Counted from the first letter of the stretch, positions 36,046-45,155 are shown. The stretch: DNA of 64,000 nt from Paracoccus seriniphilus (GCF_028553745.1 NZ_CP067129.1:2462501-2526500); one strand, 5' to 3'. Program-made: numbers and translations. The notes: a model not told the origin generated them from the letters alone.

Positions 36046-36596
36046 AATTCACCCTCCTGCCGCAAACGGGCAAGTCTTTGTAAGGCGCGATGCAGGGCGA
36101 CCCGCAGGGCACCGGCACTCAGGCCCAGCCGCGCGCCGCATTCCTCATTGCCTCGCTCTTCCACGGCCAGACAGCGCAGCAAGGCACTGTCTCGCTCGGG
36201 CAGCCTGGCAATCAGGACATCCGCATCGCGCTTCTCGAAGCTGTCCGGTTCGGGCTCGGCCTGAAGCGTCTCGGCGAAATCCTCGACCGGCACGTGAACC
36301 GAGCGGCCCCGCCGACGGAATGCATCGACCAGCTTGTGACGGGCGATGGCATAGACCCAGGGGCGCAGCGGTTGATCGCTGTCCCATGTCGCCCGTTTCA
36401 AGTGGATCGCCAGCAAGGTTTCCTGCACTACATCCTCACACCAACTCATGTCCATTCCACCTGCACGCGCCCTGATCAGCCCGCGCAGGACCGGCGTCAT
36501 GGCCGTCAGCAATTCCTGATAGGCACGCTGATCGCCCGCAATTGCGAGACGCATCAGATGCGACCAATCCTGACCGGCTTTTCCGCCATTCTTCAT
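36042..36596 (-). CDS. sigF: ECF sigma factor of the SigF (bufferin-locus) type
   Basis: 184-residue extracytoplasmic-function sigma factor. Region 2 includes DVVQETLLAIHLKRATWDSD, LRPWVYAIARHKLVDAFRRR; region 4 spans ARLPERDSALLRCLAVEERG to SAGALRVALHRALQRLARLR. It directs polymerase to GTAAC/CGAA-type promoters in relatives. It is coupled to its anti-sigma gene and divergent from the bufferin operon. Its own predicted promoter lies so close that the leader would be under 10 nt if the first ATG is used; an in-frame ATG 14 codons on (MRLAIAGDQ) is an alternative. Confidence 0.9.
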   Translation of the reverse strand: MKNGGKAGQDWSHLMRLAIAGDQRAYQELLTAMTPVLRGLIRARAGGMDMSWCEDVVQETLLAIHLKRATWDSDQPLRPWVYAIARHKLVDAFRRRGRSVHVPVEDFAETLQAEPEPDSFEKRDADVLIARLPERDSALLRCLAVEERGNEECGARLGLSAGALRVALHRALQRLARLRQEGEL

Positions 36597-36609
36597 CTGT
36601 GACCGTCCT

Positions 36610-36635
36610 TACGCATTGCGACCTTCATTCGTTAC
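36610..36635 (-). promoter_or_regulatory. Predicted ECF (SigF-type) promoter of sigF-nrsF
   Basis: Minus strand: GTAACG (36635-36630), 16-bp spacer, CGTA (36613-36610). It has the same -35 element and spacing as the divergent bufA1 promoter, indicating autoregulation. The predicted start of transcription is about 7 nt before the sigF ATG. Confidence 0.55.
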
Positions 36636-36680
36636 AGCATCGCCCGCTCAAAGTCTGCACATCACGAATTCGTGTAGCCT

Positions 36681-36706
36681 GTAACATCTGCCCCCTTTGG
36701 CGCGAA
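36681..36706 (+). promoter_or_regulatory. Predicted ECF (SigF-type) promoter of the bufferin operon
   Basis: GTAACA (36681-36686), 16-bp spacer and CGAA (36703-36706) match the GTAAC/CGAA pattern reported for Caulobacter SigF targets. It leaves a leader of about 40 nt with AAGGAG before the bufA1 ATG. Confidence 0.62.
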
Positions 36707-36753
36707 TGGCACTGCAGGACGGCGCCGCCGCCCTTCAACAAAGGAGATAGAAG

Positions 36754-37032
36754 ATGAGCCCGAAACTAGCAGCAGCCATTGCCACCGCCGTCAGCCTTGC
36801 CGGTGTCGCCGCCCATGCGGACGACATGAAGAAAGATGGCGCCATGGAAAAATGCTATGGTGTCGCCCTTGCTGGCGAGAATGACTGCGCGGCCGGCCCC
36901 GGCACCACCTGTGCCGGCACTTCGACCAAGGATTATCAGGGCAACGCATGGAAACTGGTTCCGGCCGGAACCTGTGAATCCATGGAGACCCCAGCCGGGC
37001 ACAACGGTTCGCTTGAAGCCATCGAAATGTGA
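36754..37032 (+). CDS. bufA1: Bufferin-family (DUF2282) metallophore precursor BufA1
   Basis: 92-residue exported peptide, the substrate of an MNIO maturation enzyme. The Sec signal peptide ends at Ala22 (AAHA). The mature part has four cysteines, Cys34, Cys45, Cys53 and Cys74, in the contexts [24 protein letters not shown] and AGTCESM; this four-Cys pattern defines BufA1/DUF2282. In characterised bufferins, central cysteines become thiooxazoles and the peptide binds copper in the periplasm. AAGGAG lies eight bases before the ATG. First gene of bufA1-B-C-doxX, preceded by a SigF-type promoter. Confidence 0.92.
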   Translation: MSPKLAAAIATAVSLAGVAAHADDMKKDGAMEKCYGVALAGENDCAAGPGTTCAGTSTKDYQGNAWKLVPAGTCESMETPAGHNGSLEAIEM

Positions 37033-37040
37033 TCTCGACC

Positions 37041-37064
37041 TGGGCGGGCCGGTTGGTCCGCCCA
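37041..37064 (+). terminator. Attenuating hairpin between bufA1 and bufB
   Basis: Stem tgggcgg / ccgccca, extendable inward by three pairs to a GGTT loop, then TTTCC. It would lower read-through so that the precursor is made in excess over its enzymes, as is usual for RiPP operons. Confidence 0.6.
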
Positions 37065-37113
37065 TTTCCATTCCCGTTTCCCCCTGCGTGACGCCCCTCG
37101 GAAAGGACAAGTG

Positions 37114-37956
37114 ATGGCCCTGCCTCGATCCGCCGGCCTTGGTTTCAAGGCACAGCATTTCCCCGCGATCCGCGACACACAGCCTCGATTGGGTTTTTTC
37201 GAGGTTCATGCCGAAAACTATCTTGGCGAGGGCGGCGCACCTCATGCAATGCTGACCGCCCTGCGGCGGGATTACGCCATCTCGATTCACGGGGTTGGAT
37301 TGTCGATCGGCGGCCCCAGCCTGGACGAGGCCCATCTGGCACGGGTCAAGGCCCTGTGCGACAGATATGAACCCGACAGCTTTTCCGAACATCTGGCATG
37401 GTCCAGCCATGGGGCGGAATATCTGAACGATCTGCTGCCCCTGCCCTATACGGCGCAGACATTGCAGCAGATCTGCGATCATGTGGATCATGTCCAAGAG
37501 GTCATGGGCCGGCGATTGCTGCTGGAAAACCCGTCGACCTATGTGATTTTCGCACAGAGCGAGATTCCCGAGACCGAATTCATGGATCAGATCGCTCAGC
37601 GGACCGGCTGCGGCCTTCTGCTGGATGTAAACAATGTTTTTGTCAGTTGCGTCAATCACCGTATGGACCCGCTGGCCTATCTGAATGCCTTTCCCCTGCA
37701 TCGCGTCGGTGAAATCCATCTGGGTGGCCATGACGAGGAAGAGCTGCCCTCGGGGCCGTTGTTGATTGACTCGCATGGCAGCGAAGTCGCCGATCCGGTC
37801 TGGGCGCTTTATGGCGAAGTGCTGTCACGCGCGGGCACATTGCCCAGCCTGGTCGAATGGGACAACGACGTTCCCGACTGGCAGGTTCTGCTGGCCGAGG
37901 CACAGCGTGCTGAAACCATGATCAGAGATCAGAGCCGCCATGCCGCCGCACAGTGA
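37114..37956 (+). CDS. bufB: MNIO-family (DUF692) bufferin maturase BufB
   Basis: 280-residue TIM-barrel enzyme of the multinuclear non-heme iron oxygenase family, which oxidises cysteines of the precursor. Iron-ligand segments visible are [48 protein letters not shown] and IDSHG. The ATG at 37114 is preferred over GTG at 37111 because AAAGGA stands six bases before it. It overlaps bufC by 17 bp. Context with bufA1 and bufC makes the role secure at family level. Confidence 0.93.
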   Translation: MALPRSAGLGFKAQHFPAIRDTQPRLGFFEVHAENYLGEGGAPHAMLTALRRDYAISIHGVGLSIGGPSLDEAHLARVKALCDRYEPDSFSEHLAWSSHGAEYLNDLLPLPYTAQTLQQICDHVDHVQEVMGRRLLLENPSTYVIFAQSEIPETEFMDQIAQRTGCGLLLDVNNVFVSCVNHRMDPLAYLNAFPLHRVGEIHLGGHDEEELPSGPLLIDSHGSEVADPVWALYGEVLSRAGTLPSLVEWDNDVPDWQVLLAEAQRAETMIRDQSRHAAAQ

Positions 37957-38662
37957 TTTTACCCAAACTTTCCGTCAGGCCCTGTCCGGTGGCGATATCC
38001 CCGATTTCGTCACCGCGACCGATCCAGATGAGGCCGCACAGCGATTTGCGGTCTATCGCAACAATGTCGCCCACAGCCTGCGCGAGGCGCTTGCCCGCCG
38101 TTTTCCAGTCATTCGTCGCCTGGTCGGCGCCGAGTTTTTTGACGCCATGGCCGGAGAATTCATCGCCGCCCACCCGCCCGGATCCCCCGTTCTGCAGGAA
38201 TGGGGCGGAGATTTTGCCGGTTTTCTGGGCCTGTTCCCGCCGGTTTCCGGCTTGCCCTATCTACCCGATGTCGCCCGCGTCGAATGGGCCCGAGGGCGCG
38301 CCTATCATGCCGCCGATCTGCTGCCCTTGCCTGCAGAGCAGTTGCGGGACGACCAGCCCCTGCATCTGCATCCTTCGGTTAAGATCCTGCGGTCCTCATA
38401 TCCCGTCGTCAGCATCTGGCAGGCCAATCAAAGCGGCCAGGACGGCAGGCTGCGGGCCGGTGGCGCAGAAATCGCGCTGATCTGGCGCAAAGCGGATTTT
38501 GACGTGCCGGTTGAACGGCTGTCGCCGCAGGATGCTGATTTCATCACGGGGCTGTTGCAGGGCAAGACATTGGGTCTTGCCGCAAGTGACAGGGATCCCG
38601 TTCCCATGCTGACGCTGCTGTTGCGCGACGGCTTGATCTGCAAGAAGGAGACCACCCAATGA
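37940..38662 (+). CDS. bufC: DUF2063 bufferin maturase partner BufC
   Basis: 240 residues. The N-terminal DUF2063 domain ([52 protein letters not shown]) is the putative DNA-binding-like fold that in MNIO systems presents the precursor to the oxygenase. The C-terminal half ([13 protein letters not shown] onward) is a beta-rich domain. Start overlaps bufB by 17 bp and stop overlaps the DoxX gene by 4 bp. Confidence 0.9.
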   Translation: MPPHSDFTQTFRQALSGGDIPDFVTATDPDEAAQRFAVYRNNVAHSLREALARRFPVIRRLVGAEFFDAMAGEFIAAHPPGSPVLQEWGGDFAGFLGLFPPVSGLPYLPDVARVEWARGRAYHAADLLPLPAEQLRDDQPLHLHPSVKILRSSYPVVSIWQANQSGQDGRLRAGGAEIALIWRKADFDVPVERLSPQDADFITGLLQGKTLGLAASDRDPVPMLTLLLRDGLICKKETTQ

Positions 38663-39123
38663 CCACGTCATCCATGGCCGCACGGGGAATCTCCTTGCTG
38701 CACAAGCTGAACGGAATCGCCGGACATCTGCCCTATGCGATTGCCGGGCTGGCGGCGCGAATCTTTCCGGCCGCAGTATTCTGGACCAGCGGACAGACAA
38801 AGCTTGACGGGCTGACGCTGAAATCCTCGACCTTCTATCTGTTCGAACACGAATATGGCCTGCCCCTGATCCCGCCCGAGATCGCCGCCCGCCTGGCCAC
38901 CACGGCCGAACATGTCTTTCCGGTCCTGCTGGTGCTGGGCCTGTTCACGCGACTGTCCGCACTGGCCCTGCTGGGCATGACGGCGGTGATCCAGATCTTC
39001 GTCTATCCCTCGGCCTGGCAGACGCATGGGCTGTGGGCGGCCTGTTTCCTCGTGCTGCTGTCACGCGGACCCGGCGCCTGGTCACTGGATCGGATTCTGG
39101 GTCTGGACCGGGCGCGCGACTGA
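38659..39123 (+). CDS. DoxX family membrane protein of the bufferin operon
   Basis: 154 residues with four membrane helices. The DoxX hallmarks are [20 protein letters not shown] and [20 protein letters not shown]. DoxX proteins accompany many bufferin loci as the fourth gene (GufD in Caulobacter); the function may concern redox state or quinones at the membrane but is not established. Overlaps bufC by ATGA and ends the operon. Confidence 0.9.
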   Translation: MTTSSMAARGISLLHKLNGIAGHLPYAIAGLAARIFPAAVFWTSGQTKLDGLTLKSSTFYLFEHEYGLPLIPPEIAARLATTAEHVFPVLLVLGLFTRLSALALLGMTAVIQIFVYPSAWQTHGLWAACFLVLLSRGPGAWSLDRILGLDRARD

Positions 39124-39142
39124 TATCAAGGCAAAGGAAAAG

Positions 39143-39177
39143 CGAAACCCGCCCCCCATCGAGAGGGTCGGGTTTCG
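39143..39177 (-). terminator. Terminator downstream of dapA
   Basis: Stem cgaaacccg / cgggtttcg with extra pairing in the 17-base interior; on the minus strand it is followed by CTTTTCCTTT. It ends the dapA transcript and may also block read-through from the bufferin operon. Confidence 0.75.
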
Positions 39178-39221
39178 CCGGGGGCCAAGGCTCCCGGACT
39201 CCAGCGCGAGGTCGCGAAGAA

Positions 39222-40097
39222 TCAGATCAGGCCGGCATGTTCCAGCGCCGCATCGATCAGGCGACGAGTCGGATCCGTCAGCGGCGTCAGCGGCAGGCGC
39301 ACGCGTTCATTGCACAGCCCCAGCCGCGACATGGCATATTTCGCCCCCGCCACGCCCGGTTCGACGAAAATGGCATTGTGCAGCGGCATCAGCTTGTCCT
39401 GGATTTCCAGCGCAGCGGCGTAATCTCCGCGCAGGGTCGCCTCCTGGAACTGGGCGCAGAGTTTCGGCGCGACATTGGCGGTCACGCTGATACAGCCAAC
39501 CCCGCCATGCGCGTTGAAGCCCAGTGCCGTTGCATCCTCGCCCGACAACTGGATGAAATCCGTGCCGCAGGTGATGCGCTGCTGGCTGACACGCTCCAGT
39601 TTGCCGGTGGCATCCTTGACCCCGACGATCTGTGGCAGACGCGACAGGACGCCCATCGTCTCGGGCAGCATGTCGATGACCGAGCGGCCCGGGATGTTGT
39701 AGATGACGATCGGCAGGTCCACCGCCTCGGCCAGCGCCGTGTAATGGGCGATCAGGCCGGCCTGCGTGGGCTTGTTGTAATAGGGCGTGACGACCAGCGC
39801 CGCATCCGCCCCGACATCCTGCGCATGGCGGATCAGCCCGATACCCTCGCGGGTCGCATTGGACCCGGCCCCGGCAATGACCGGAACACGGCCTGCGGCC
39901 AGTTGCACGACCTCTTCGATGACCTGGCGATGCTCTTCATGCGTCAGCGTCGGGCTTTCGCCTGTCGTGCCGACCGGAACCAGCCCGTGGCTTCCCTGAT
40001 CGATATGCCATTCGACCAGCTTCTTCAGCGTGTCCAGATCCAGATCGCCGTCCGCTGTGAACGGCGTGACCAGGGCAGGCAGAGACCCTTTGAACAT
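39222..40097 (-). CDS. dapA: 4-hydroxy-tetrahydrodipicolinate synthase
   Basis: First committed step of the diaminopimelate/lysine pathway: condenses pyruvate and aspartate semialdehyde; 291 residues. The Schiff-base lysine is Lys161 (VGVKDATGK), with Tyr133 (IYNIPGR) and the Thr-Thr pair in [17 protein letters not shown]. Length and motifs match tetrameric bacterial DapA. Divergent from the lytic transglycosylase gene, an association with peptidoglycan metabolism also seen elsewhere in alphaproteobacteria. Confidence 0.95.
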   Translation of the reverse strand: MFKGSLPALVTPFTADGDLDLDTLKKLVEWHIDQGSHGLVPVGTTGESPTLTHEEHRQVIEEVVQLAAGRVPVIAGAGSNATREGIGLIRHAQDVGADAALVVTPYYNKPTQAGLIAHYTALAEAVDLPIVIYNIPGRSVIDMLPETMGVLSRLPQIVGVKDATGKLERVSQQRITCGTDFIQLSGEDATALGFNAHGGVGCISVTANVAPKLCAQFQEATLRGDYAAALEIQDKLMPLHNAIFVEPGVAGAKYAMSRLGLCNERVRLPLTPLTDPTRRLIDAALEHAGLI

Positions 40098-40207
40098 GAC
40101 ACGCTCCTCGATGTTTCAATGTTGTGACCGTTTAACTATCCTCGCCCAACGGTCTTGCCAAGGATGTGAATTGCCTATGTGCTGCAAGACAGACACACAG
40201 GTGCCCG

Positions 40208-42277
40208 ATGCGACTTCTGCGCGACATGTTCACCCTTGGCCTTCTGGCCACATTGCACCTTGCCACGCCCGCCGCGGCCGAGGACAGGGGTGCGATGGCA
40301 CTGGCGCTGTCAGCGGCGGATGTTCATGACTGGAAAACCGCGCGCGATGCCGCGCGGCGGTCCGGCCCGATGGCAGAAACCCTGGTCGGATGGCAGGCGC
40401 TGCGGGCGGGTTTCGGAAAAATCGAGGATTATCTGGGCTTTGTTCGTGCCCATCCCGATTGGCCGGGACTGGCGCTGCTGCGTCAGAAAGGCGATCAGAA
40501 ACTGCGCCCCGATCTGCCCGCCGCGGATATACGCGAATGGTTCGGCAGCCGACTGCCCGAACGGATGCAGGCGGAAACTGCCTATCTGACAACGCTGAGC
40601 GCGGAACAGGCCGTGGCCGAGCGCGCGCGATTCTGGCTGAGCACGCCTCTGACCGCGACCGAGGAAAGCGCCTTTCTGGCAGATCATGCGGCCGAGCTGA
40701 CGCCTCTGCTGACAGCGCGCGCCGTGGCAATGCTGGATCAGCGTGAATGGCAACAGGCCGAGCGCCTGCTTCCCCAACTGCCGGAAACGGAGCGCCCGCT
40801 GATTGCGGCGCGAATCGCCCTGCAGGCCCGGCGTACAGGTGTCGACGATCTTATTCTGGCCCTGTCCGAGGATGAACGCGCCGATCCCGGCCTGACCATG
40901 GACCGCTTCAGCTGGCGCGTACGGGCCAGGCAACATGATGGCGCGCGCGAACTGATGCTGCAGGCCTCGACCAGTGCCGAGGCCTTGCGCGTGCCGGAAA
41001 TCTGGGCGCAGATGCGTGTCGATTACGCCCGGCTTGCCATGCGCCAGGGCGACTGGGCGCTGGCCGAACAGCTGGCCGCCGCGCATTTCCTGCCCGAAGA
41101 CAACCGGCATTATTCCGACCTTGAATGGCTGGCGGGCTTTGCCGCGCTGAAACAGGCCGCCCCGGATCGCGCTCTGGCCCATTTCGAGCATCTGGAAACC
41201 GTGGTGGGCAGCGCCATCAGCACGGCGCGGGCACTGTATTGGCAGGGGCGTGCGCTGGAAGCGCAGGGCAATCTCAAGGCCGCCGAGCAAGCCTGGCGCA
41301 GGGCCGCCGCCCATCCGGGCGTCTATTATGGTCAGCTTGCCATGGAAAAGCTGCGTGGCGTCATGCCGCCGGAATTCGCGATCACCGGTCGCGGGGAAAC
41401 CACCCTCCCCGACTGGCGTGGCAGCACGCTGAGCGAGAACAGCGTTTTCGAAGCGGGGCTGTGGCTGCTGGCGACGGGCCGCCTGAATGACGCGCAGCGA
41501 TTCTTCCTGCATCTGTCGGAAACGGCCGCGCCCGAGGATATCGCCCGCATGGCACGGCTGATGATCGAGGCCGGCGCGCCATGGCACGGGCTGCGCCTGT
41601 CCAAACGCGCCGCGGATCAGGGCGTGATCTATCCCGCCGCGCATTTCCCTCTGACCGGGCTGGAAAAGGCCGATCTGGGCCTGCCGCCGGAACTGGTCCT
41701 GTCGATCGCCCGGCAGGAATCGGAATTCAACCATACCGTCAGCAGCCATGTCGGCGCACAGGGCCTGATGCAGTTGATGCCGGGCACCGCCAAACAGATG
41801 GCCCGCAAATTGGGCGAACCCTATCAGCCCGAACGCCTGACCACCGACCCCGCCTACAACGCCCGGCTGGGCAGCGCCTATCTGGCAGGGTTGCGCGACA
41901 GGTTCGGCACATCGACCGCCTTGACCGCTTCGGGCTATAATGCCGGACCGGGGCGGCCCGCCAGGTGGTTGAAAGATTTTGGCGATCTGCGCCGCGATTT
42001 CGATCCGGTGGATTGGGTCGAACTGATTCCCTTTGATGAAACCCGCAATTATGTCATGCGCGTCACCGAGGCGATGCCGATCTATCGCGCCCGCATCCAG
42101 GGCAAACCTGCCCCCATCGTGCCGACCTGGGATCTGACCGGAGGCGGATTGATGCCGCCGCCGCCCCTGCGCCTGACGCTGGCGCTGTCATCGCGCCCGC
42201 CGGTCAAGCCGCTGATCGGCCCGCAATTGCCCGAAGGCTGGGTCAGGCCGATTTCACCTGTGCCCGCCACAGAGTGA
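40208..42277 (+). CDS. slt: Soluble lytic murein transglycosylase (Slt70-like)
   Basis: 689-residue periplasmic enzyme that cleaves peptidoglycan to 1,6-anhydromuropeptides. The signal peptide covers about residues 1-24 (ATPAAA). A long superhelical alpha-domain ring fills ~30-480, and the C-terminal lysozyme-like domain has the catalytic Glu504 in ARQESEFNHTVSSHVGAQG followed by LMQLMPGTAKQMARKLG and GYNAGPGRPARW. The ATG was chosen to place the signal peptide at the start. The last 35 bp overlap the 3' end of the opposite permease gene. Confidence 0.93.
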   Translation: MRLLRDMFTLGLLATLHLATPAAAEDRGAMALALSAADVHDWKTARDAARRSGPMAETLVGWQALRAGFGKIEDYLGFVRAHPDWPGLALLRQKGDQKLRPDLPAADIREWFGSRLPERMQAETAYLTTLSAEQAVAERARFWLSTPLTATEESAFLADHAAELTPLLTARAVAMLDQREWQQAERLLPQLPETERPLIAARIALQARRTGVDDLILALSEDERADPGLTMDRFSWRVRARQHDGARELMLQASTSAEALRVPEIWAQMRVDYARLAMRQGDWALAEQLAAAHFLPEDNRHYSDLEWLAGFAALKQAAPDRALAHFEHLETVVGSAISTARALYWQGRALEAQGNLKAAEQAWRRAAAHPGVYYGQLAMEKLRGVMPPEFAITGRGETTLPDWRGSTLSENSVFEAGLWLLATGRLNDAQRFFLHLSETAAPEDIARMARLMIEAGAPWHGLRLSKRAADQGVIYPAAHFPLTGLEKADLGLPPELVLSIARQESEFNHTVSSHVGAQGLMQLMPGTAKQMARKLGEPYQPERLTTDPAYNARLGSAYLAGLRDRFGTSTALTASGYNAGPGRPARWLKDFGDLRRDFDPVDWVELIPFDETRNYVMRVTEAMPIYRARIQGKPAPIVPTWDLTGGGLMPPPPLRLTLALSSRPPVKPLIGPQLPEGWVRPISPVPATE

Positions 42278-43193
42278 ATATGCCCGCTGCGACAACGATC
42301 ACGGCACCGAGGACCACATTGGGGCGCAGATGCTCGCCAAAGGCCACCACCCCGATGATGGTCACCCAGACAAGCTGGGTATAGGCGAAGGGCTGCAGGG
42401 CGGATGCCTCGGCGACCTCATAGGCACGGATCATCAGGTAATGGCCGGCCGTGGCGCAGAGGCACAGCCCCGCCATCCAGATCCAGTCAACCGGCGCCAG
42501 CCATTGCCAATCCCAGATGCCGATCAGGGTAATGGCCACGCCACCCGACATCGCCGTCCAGAAAAAGCTGACCATGGCCGGATCGTCGCGCGACACATGG
42601 CGCGTCAACAGACCATAGAGCGCAAACATCAGCGCCGCCGCAAAGGGCAAGAGCGATTCGATCTGCATGACACCGCCCCCCGGCTGCAGGATGATCAGGA
42701 TCCCGGCAAAGCCGACACCCACGGCCATCCAGCGCCGCCAGCCGACCTTTTCTCCCAGAACCGGCCCCGACAATGCGGCAACCAGCATCGGACAGGCGGC
42801 AAAGACGGCATGCGTTTCCACCAGCCCCAGCCGCACGAAGGCCTCGACCATGAAGACTACTTCGACGACCAGCACGATTCCCCGCAGAACCTGTGTCTTT
42901 GGTCGCGTCGTCCGCATGGCACGGCGCAATCCGCCAGGCTGGCGCGACACCAGCGCCAGAACGAAGATCATGAAGGCCCAATAGCGCAGCATCACCACGA
43001 AGATCGGCGGATATTCCGCGCCAAGCACGCGCGAGAATCCATCCTGTATGGCAAAGATCAGACAGGTGGCGCAAATCAGCAGAATGCCCAACCCGGTGCG
43101 CTGAGGCCCGGCCGGCGGCTTGCGCGGGGCCACCACCGGCGGCGCCGAGGCCGCTGATGCGGCATAGGTCTGGGTGCTGCGATTGTCAGGCAT
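42243..43193 (-). CDS. DMT superfamily permease (EamA family)
   Basis: 316 residues with ten membrane helices in two EamA repeats (first from ~GLGILLICATCLIFAIQDG, second from ~ALMFALYGLLTRHVS). The N-terminal 30 residues are Ala/Pro-rich and cytoplasmic. AAGGAGG five bases before the ATG fixes the start; a longer frame exists upstream. Substrate unknown; EamA exporters handle amino acids and other metabolites. Confidence 0.87.
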   Translation of the reverse strand: MPDNRSTQTYAASAASAPPVVAPRKPPAGPQRTGLGILLICATCLIFAIQDGFSRVLGAEYPPIFVVMLRYWAFMIFVLALVSRQPGGLRRAMRTTRPKTQVLRGIVLVVEVVFMVEAFVRLGLVETHAVFAACPMLVAALSGPVLGEKVGWRRWMAVGVGFAGILIILQPGGGVMQIESLLPFAAALMFALYGLLTRHVSRDDPAMVSFFWTAMSGGVAITLIGIWDWQWLAPVDWIWMAGLCLCATAGHYLMIRAYEVAEASALQPFAYTQLVWVTIIGVVAFGEHLRPNVVLGAVIVVAAGIFTLWRAQVKSA

Positions 43194-43295
43194 CGGAACC
43201 TCCTTGCTCGGACCCGCCCTTGCGCCCATCGGGACGCAAGGTCAAGCCATGCAGGAAGGCAGATCCCGCCGCAAAGGATGGCGGCGGGATGCGGA

Positions 43296-44084
43296 TCAGT
43301 CCCGGGTGCGGATGACCTTGGAAAAGGCTTCGAAGACCTGCGGATTCGCGGCGATCATGCGTCCGGATTCAAGCGGGTCGTCTCCTTCGCGGATACCTTC
43401 GACAAAACCACCGGCTTCACGCACCATCAGGATACCGGCGGCAACGTCCCAGGGCTTGTTGCCCCGTTCCCAATAGCCGTCATAGCGCCCCGAGGCGACA
43501 TAGGCCAAATCCAGCGAGGCCGCCCCAAGACGACGCACGCCCGAGGTCAGCGGCATCAGCCGCGCCAGATCCTTCAGCGCCGCAGGCAGCGGACCGCGTC
43601 CGGCGAAGGGAATGCCCGTTGCGAACAGCGAATCGGTCAACTGGCGACGGCCCGAAACCCGCATCCGCTGGTCGTTCATGAAGGCGCCCGAGCCTTTTTC
43701 GGCCACGAACATCTCGTCCTTGGCGGCGTCAAAGATGACCGCCGCGACGATTTCCTTCTTGTGCTCCAGCGCGATGCTGATGGCCCAATGCGGCAGGCCG
43801 TGCAGAAAGTTCGTCGTGCCGTCCAGCGGATCGACGATCCAGCGCCGGGTCGGATCCTCGCCGGCGGCCTCGCCGGTTTCCTCGCCCAACCAGCCATAGG
43901 TCGGGCGCGCACCGCGCAGTTCTTCCTTGATGATCCGCTCGGCTTCCTGATCGGCCTTGCTGACGAAATCGCCCGCGCCCTTGACGCTGACCTGCAGGTT
44001 TTCGACTTCGCGGAAGTCTTTGACAAGGGCGCGCCCGGCCTTGCGGGCGGCCTTGATCATGATGTTCAGATTGGCGCTTGCCAT
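43296..44084 (-). CDS. suhB: Inositol monophosphatase family protein (SuhB-like)
   Basis: 262-residue Mg-dependent, Li-sensitive-type phosphatase. Metal-binding motifs are GEETGE, WIVDPLDGTTNFLHG and NKPWDVAAGILMVREAGG. GGAG lies six bases before the chosen ATG (MASANLNIMIKAARKAGRAL); the frame is open further upstream. In E. coli SuhB also acts in rRNA transcription; which role applies here cannot be seen. Confidence 0.9.
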   Translation of the reverse strand: MASANLNIMIKAARKAGRALVKDFREVENLQVSVKGAGDFVSKADQEAERIIKEELRGARPTYGWLGEETGEAAGEDPTRRWIVDPLDGTTNFLHGLPHWAISIALEHKKEIVAAVIFDAAKDEMFVAEKGSGAFMNDQRMRVSGRRQLTDSLFATGIPFAGRGPLPAALKDLARLMPLTSGVRRLGAASLDLAYVASGRYDGYWERGNKPWDVAAGILMVREAGGFVEGIREGDDPLESGRMIAANPQVFEAFSKVIRTRD

Positions 44085-44151
44085 CACATGCTCCGGGTAA
44101 GGTTGGTGCCTCATAGGGCGAAGCGGCGCAAATGTGAAGCACAAGGCGGCG

Positions 44152-45066
44152 TCAGGCGACGGATCCGCGCAGCATTCGCAAGGGCTCGGTGCGCGAAAGC
44201 CTCAGGACATGGGCCATATAGGGCTGCGACAGGTCGTCTTCGCGCACCGCAGCGAACAGTCGCCGCAGGATTCCCCCGCGCCCCAGCGGCAACATCGCCA
44301 GCTCGTCATTGGCGACCTCGCGCCGCAAGACCCAGTCGGGCATGACCGCCACGCCCCGCCCCGAAGCCACCAGCATCAGGGTCACGGCGGTCAGTTCCAC
44401 CTGCCGGTGATGCGCTGGTTCGACACCTGCCGGGGTCAGGAACTGGCTGAACACATCCAGTCGGCCGCGCTCCATCGGATAGGTGATCAGGGTCTCTCCG
44501 GCCAGATCCTGCGGCTCGGCAAATCCCTTGGCGACCAGCGGATGTCCGGCAGGCACAACCAGGGTGGGCGCGTAATCGAATAGCGGCTGATAGGTCACGC
44601 CCGGTACATCCTCGGGATCCGAAGAGATGACCAGATCGACCTCTTCGCGGGCCAGCGCAGGCAGGGCGCCAAAGGCCAGCCTTTGCCGGATGTCGACATC
44701 GACATCGGGCCATGCGCGACGAAAGATATCCAGAACCGGCAACAACCAGTCAAAACAGGCGTGACATTCCATCGCAATGTGCAGCCGCCCGACCCGACCT
44801 GCCTCGACGCCCTTGAATTCAGCCTCGGTGGCCGCCACCAATGGCAGGACCTGCTCGGCCAGCCGCAGCAGCCGCATTCCCGCCGCGGACAGGCGCATCG
44901 GCTTGGCGCGACGCACGAAAAGCTCGACCCCAGCCTGCTCTTCCAGCGCCTTGACCTGGTGGGACAGGGCCGATTGCGTGATGTTCAGCGTCTCGGCCGC
45001 GCGGGCCAGACCGCCCTGTTCGTGAATGGCGCGCACGGTCCGCAGATGTCGCAATTCCAGATGCAT
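44152..45066 (-). CDS. metR: LysR-family regulator MetR
   Basis: 304 residues. The N-terminal winged helix (LAAAETL-like RAAETLNITQSALSHQVKALE) is followed by a ligand-binding domain with LHIAMECHACFDWLLPVLD, EEVDLVISSD and ITYPMERGRLDVFSQFL, all close to E. coli MetR, which senses homocysteine. An upstream TTG (45081) gives five extra residues; the ATG matches the family start better. Divergent from metF with two MetR-like boxes in between, so it probably activates metF and represses itself. Confidence 0.88.
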   Translation of the reverse strand: MHLELRHLRTVRAIHEQGGLARAAETLNITQSALSHQVKALEEQAGVELFVRRAKPMRLSAAGMRLLRLAEQVLPLVAATEAEFKGVEAGRVGRLHIAMECHACFDWLLPVLDIFRRAWPDVDVDIRQRLAFGALPALAREEVDLVISSDPEDVPGVTYQPLFDYAPTLVVPAGHPLVAKGFAEPQDLAGETLITYPMERGRLDVFSQFLTPAGVEPAHHRQVELTAVTLMLVASGRGVAVMPDWVLRREVANDELAMLPLGRGGILRRLFAAVREDDLSQPYMAHVLRLSRTEPLRMLRGSVA

Positions 45067-45067
45067 A

Positions 45068-45080
45068 TGAAACAGGCTCA
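45068..45080. promoter_or_regulatory. MetR box 1 (TGAA-N5-CTCA)
   Basis: Seven of eight fixed bases match the MetR consensus TGAANNNNNTTCA, and it fits the LysR T-N11-A rule. It sits at the metR start codon, where binding would repress metR. Confidence 0.45.
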
Positions 45081-45098
45081 ACTTTATCTTGAAGATTA

Positions 45099-45111
45099 TG
45101 AATTTGTCTCA
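45099..45111. promoter_or_regulatory. MetR box 2 (TGAA-N5-CTCA)
   Basis: Same pattern and same single deviation (CTCA) as box 1, with start-to-start spacing of 31 bp (about three helical turns), 45 bp before the metF ATG. Confidence 0.45.
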
Positions 45112-45155
45112 CAGCCAATAGCATGACACAAGGGCGGCAACTGAAAGGAAACCCA

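Noticed and set aside
36754..37032. bufA1 product as an ordinary small secreted protein or bacteriocin
   Set aside because: The four-Cys DUF2282 pattern and the adjacent MNIO and DUF2063 genes make a bufferin precursor far more likely.
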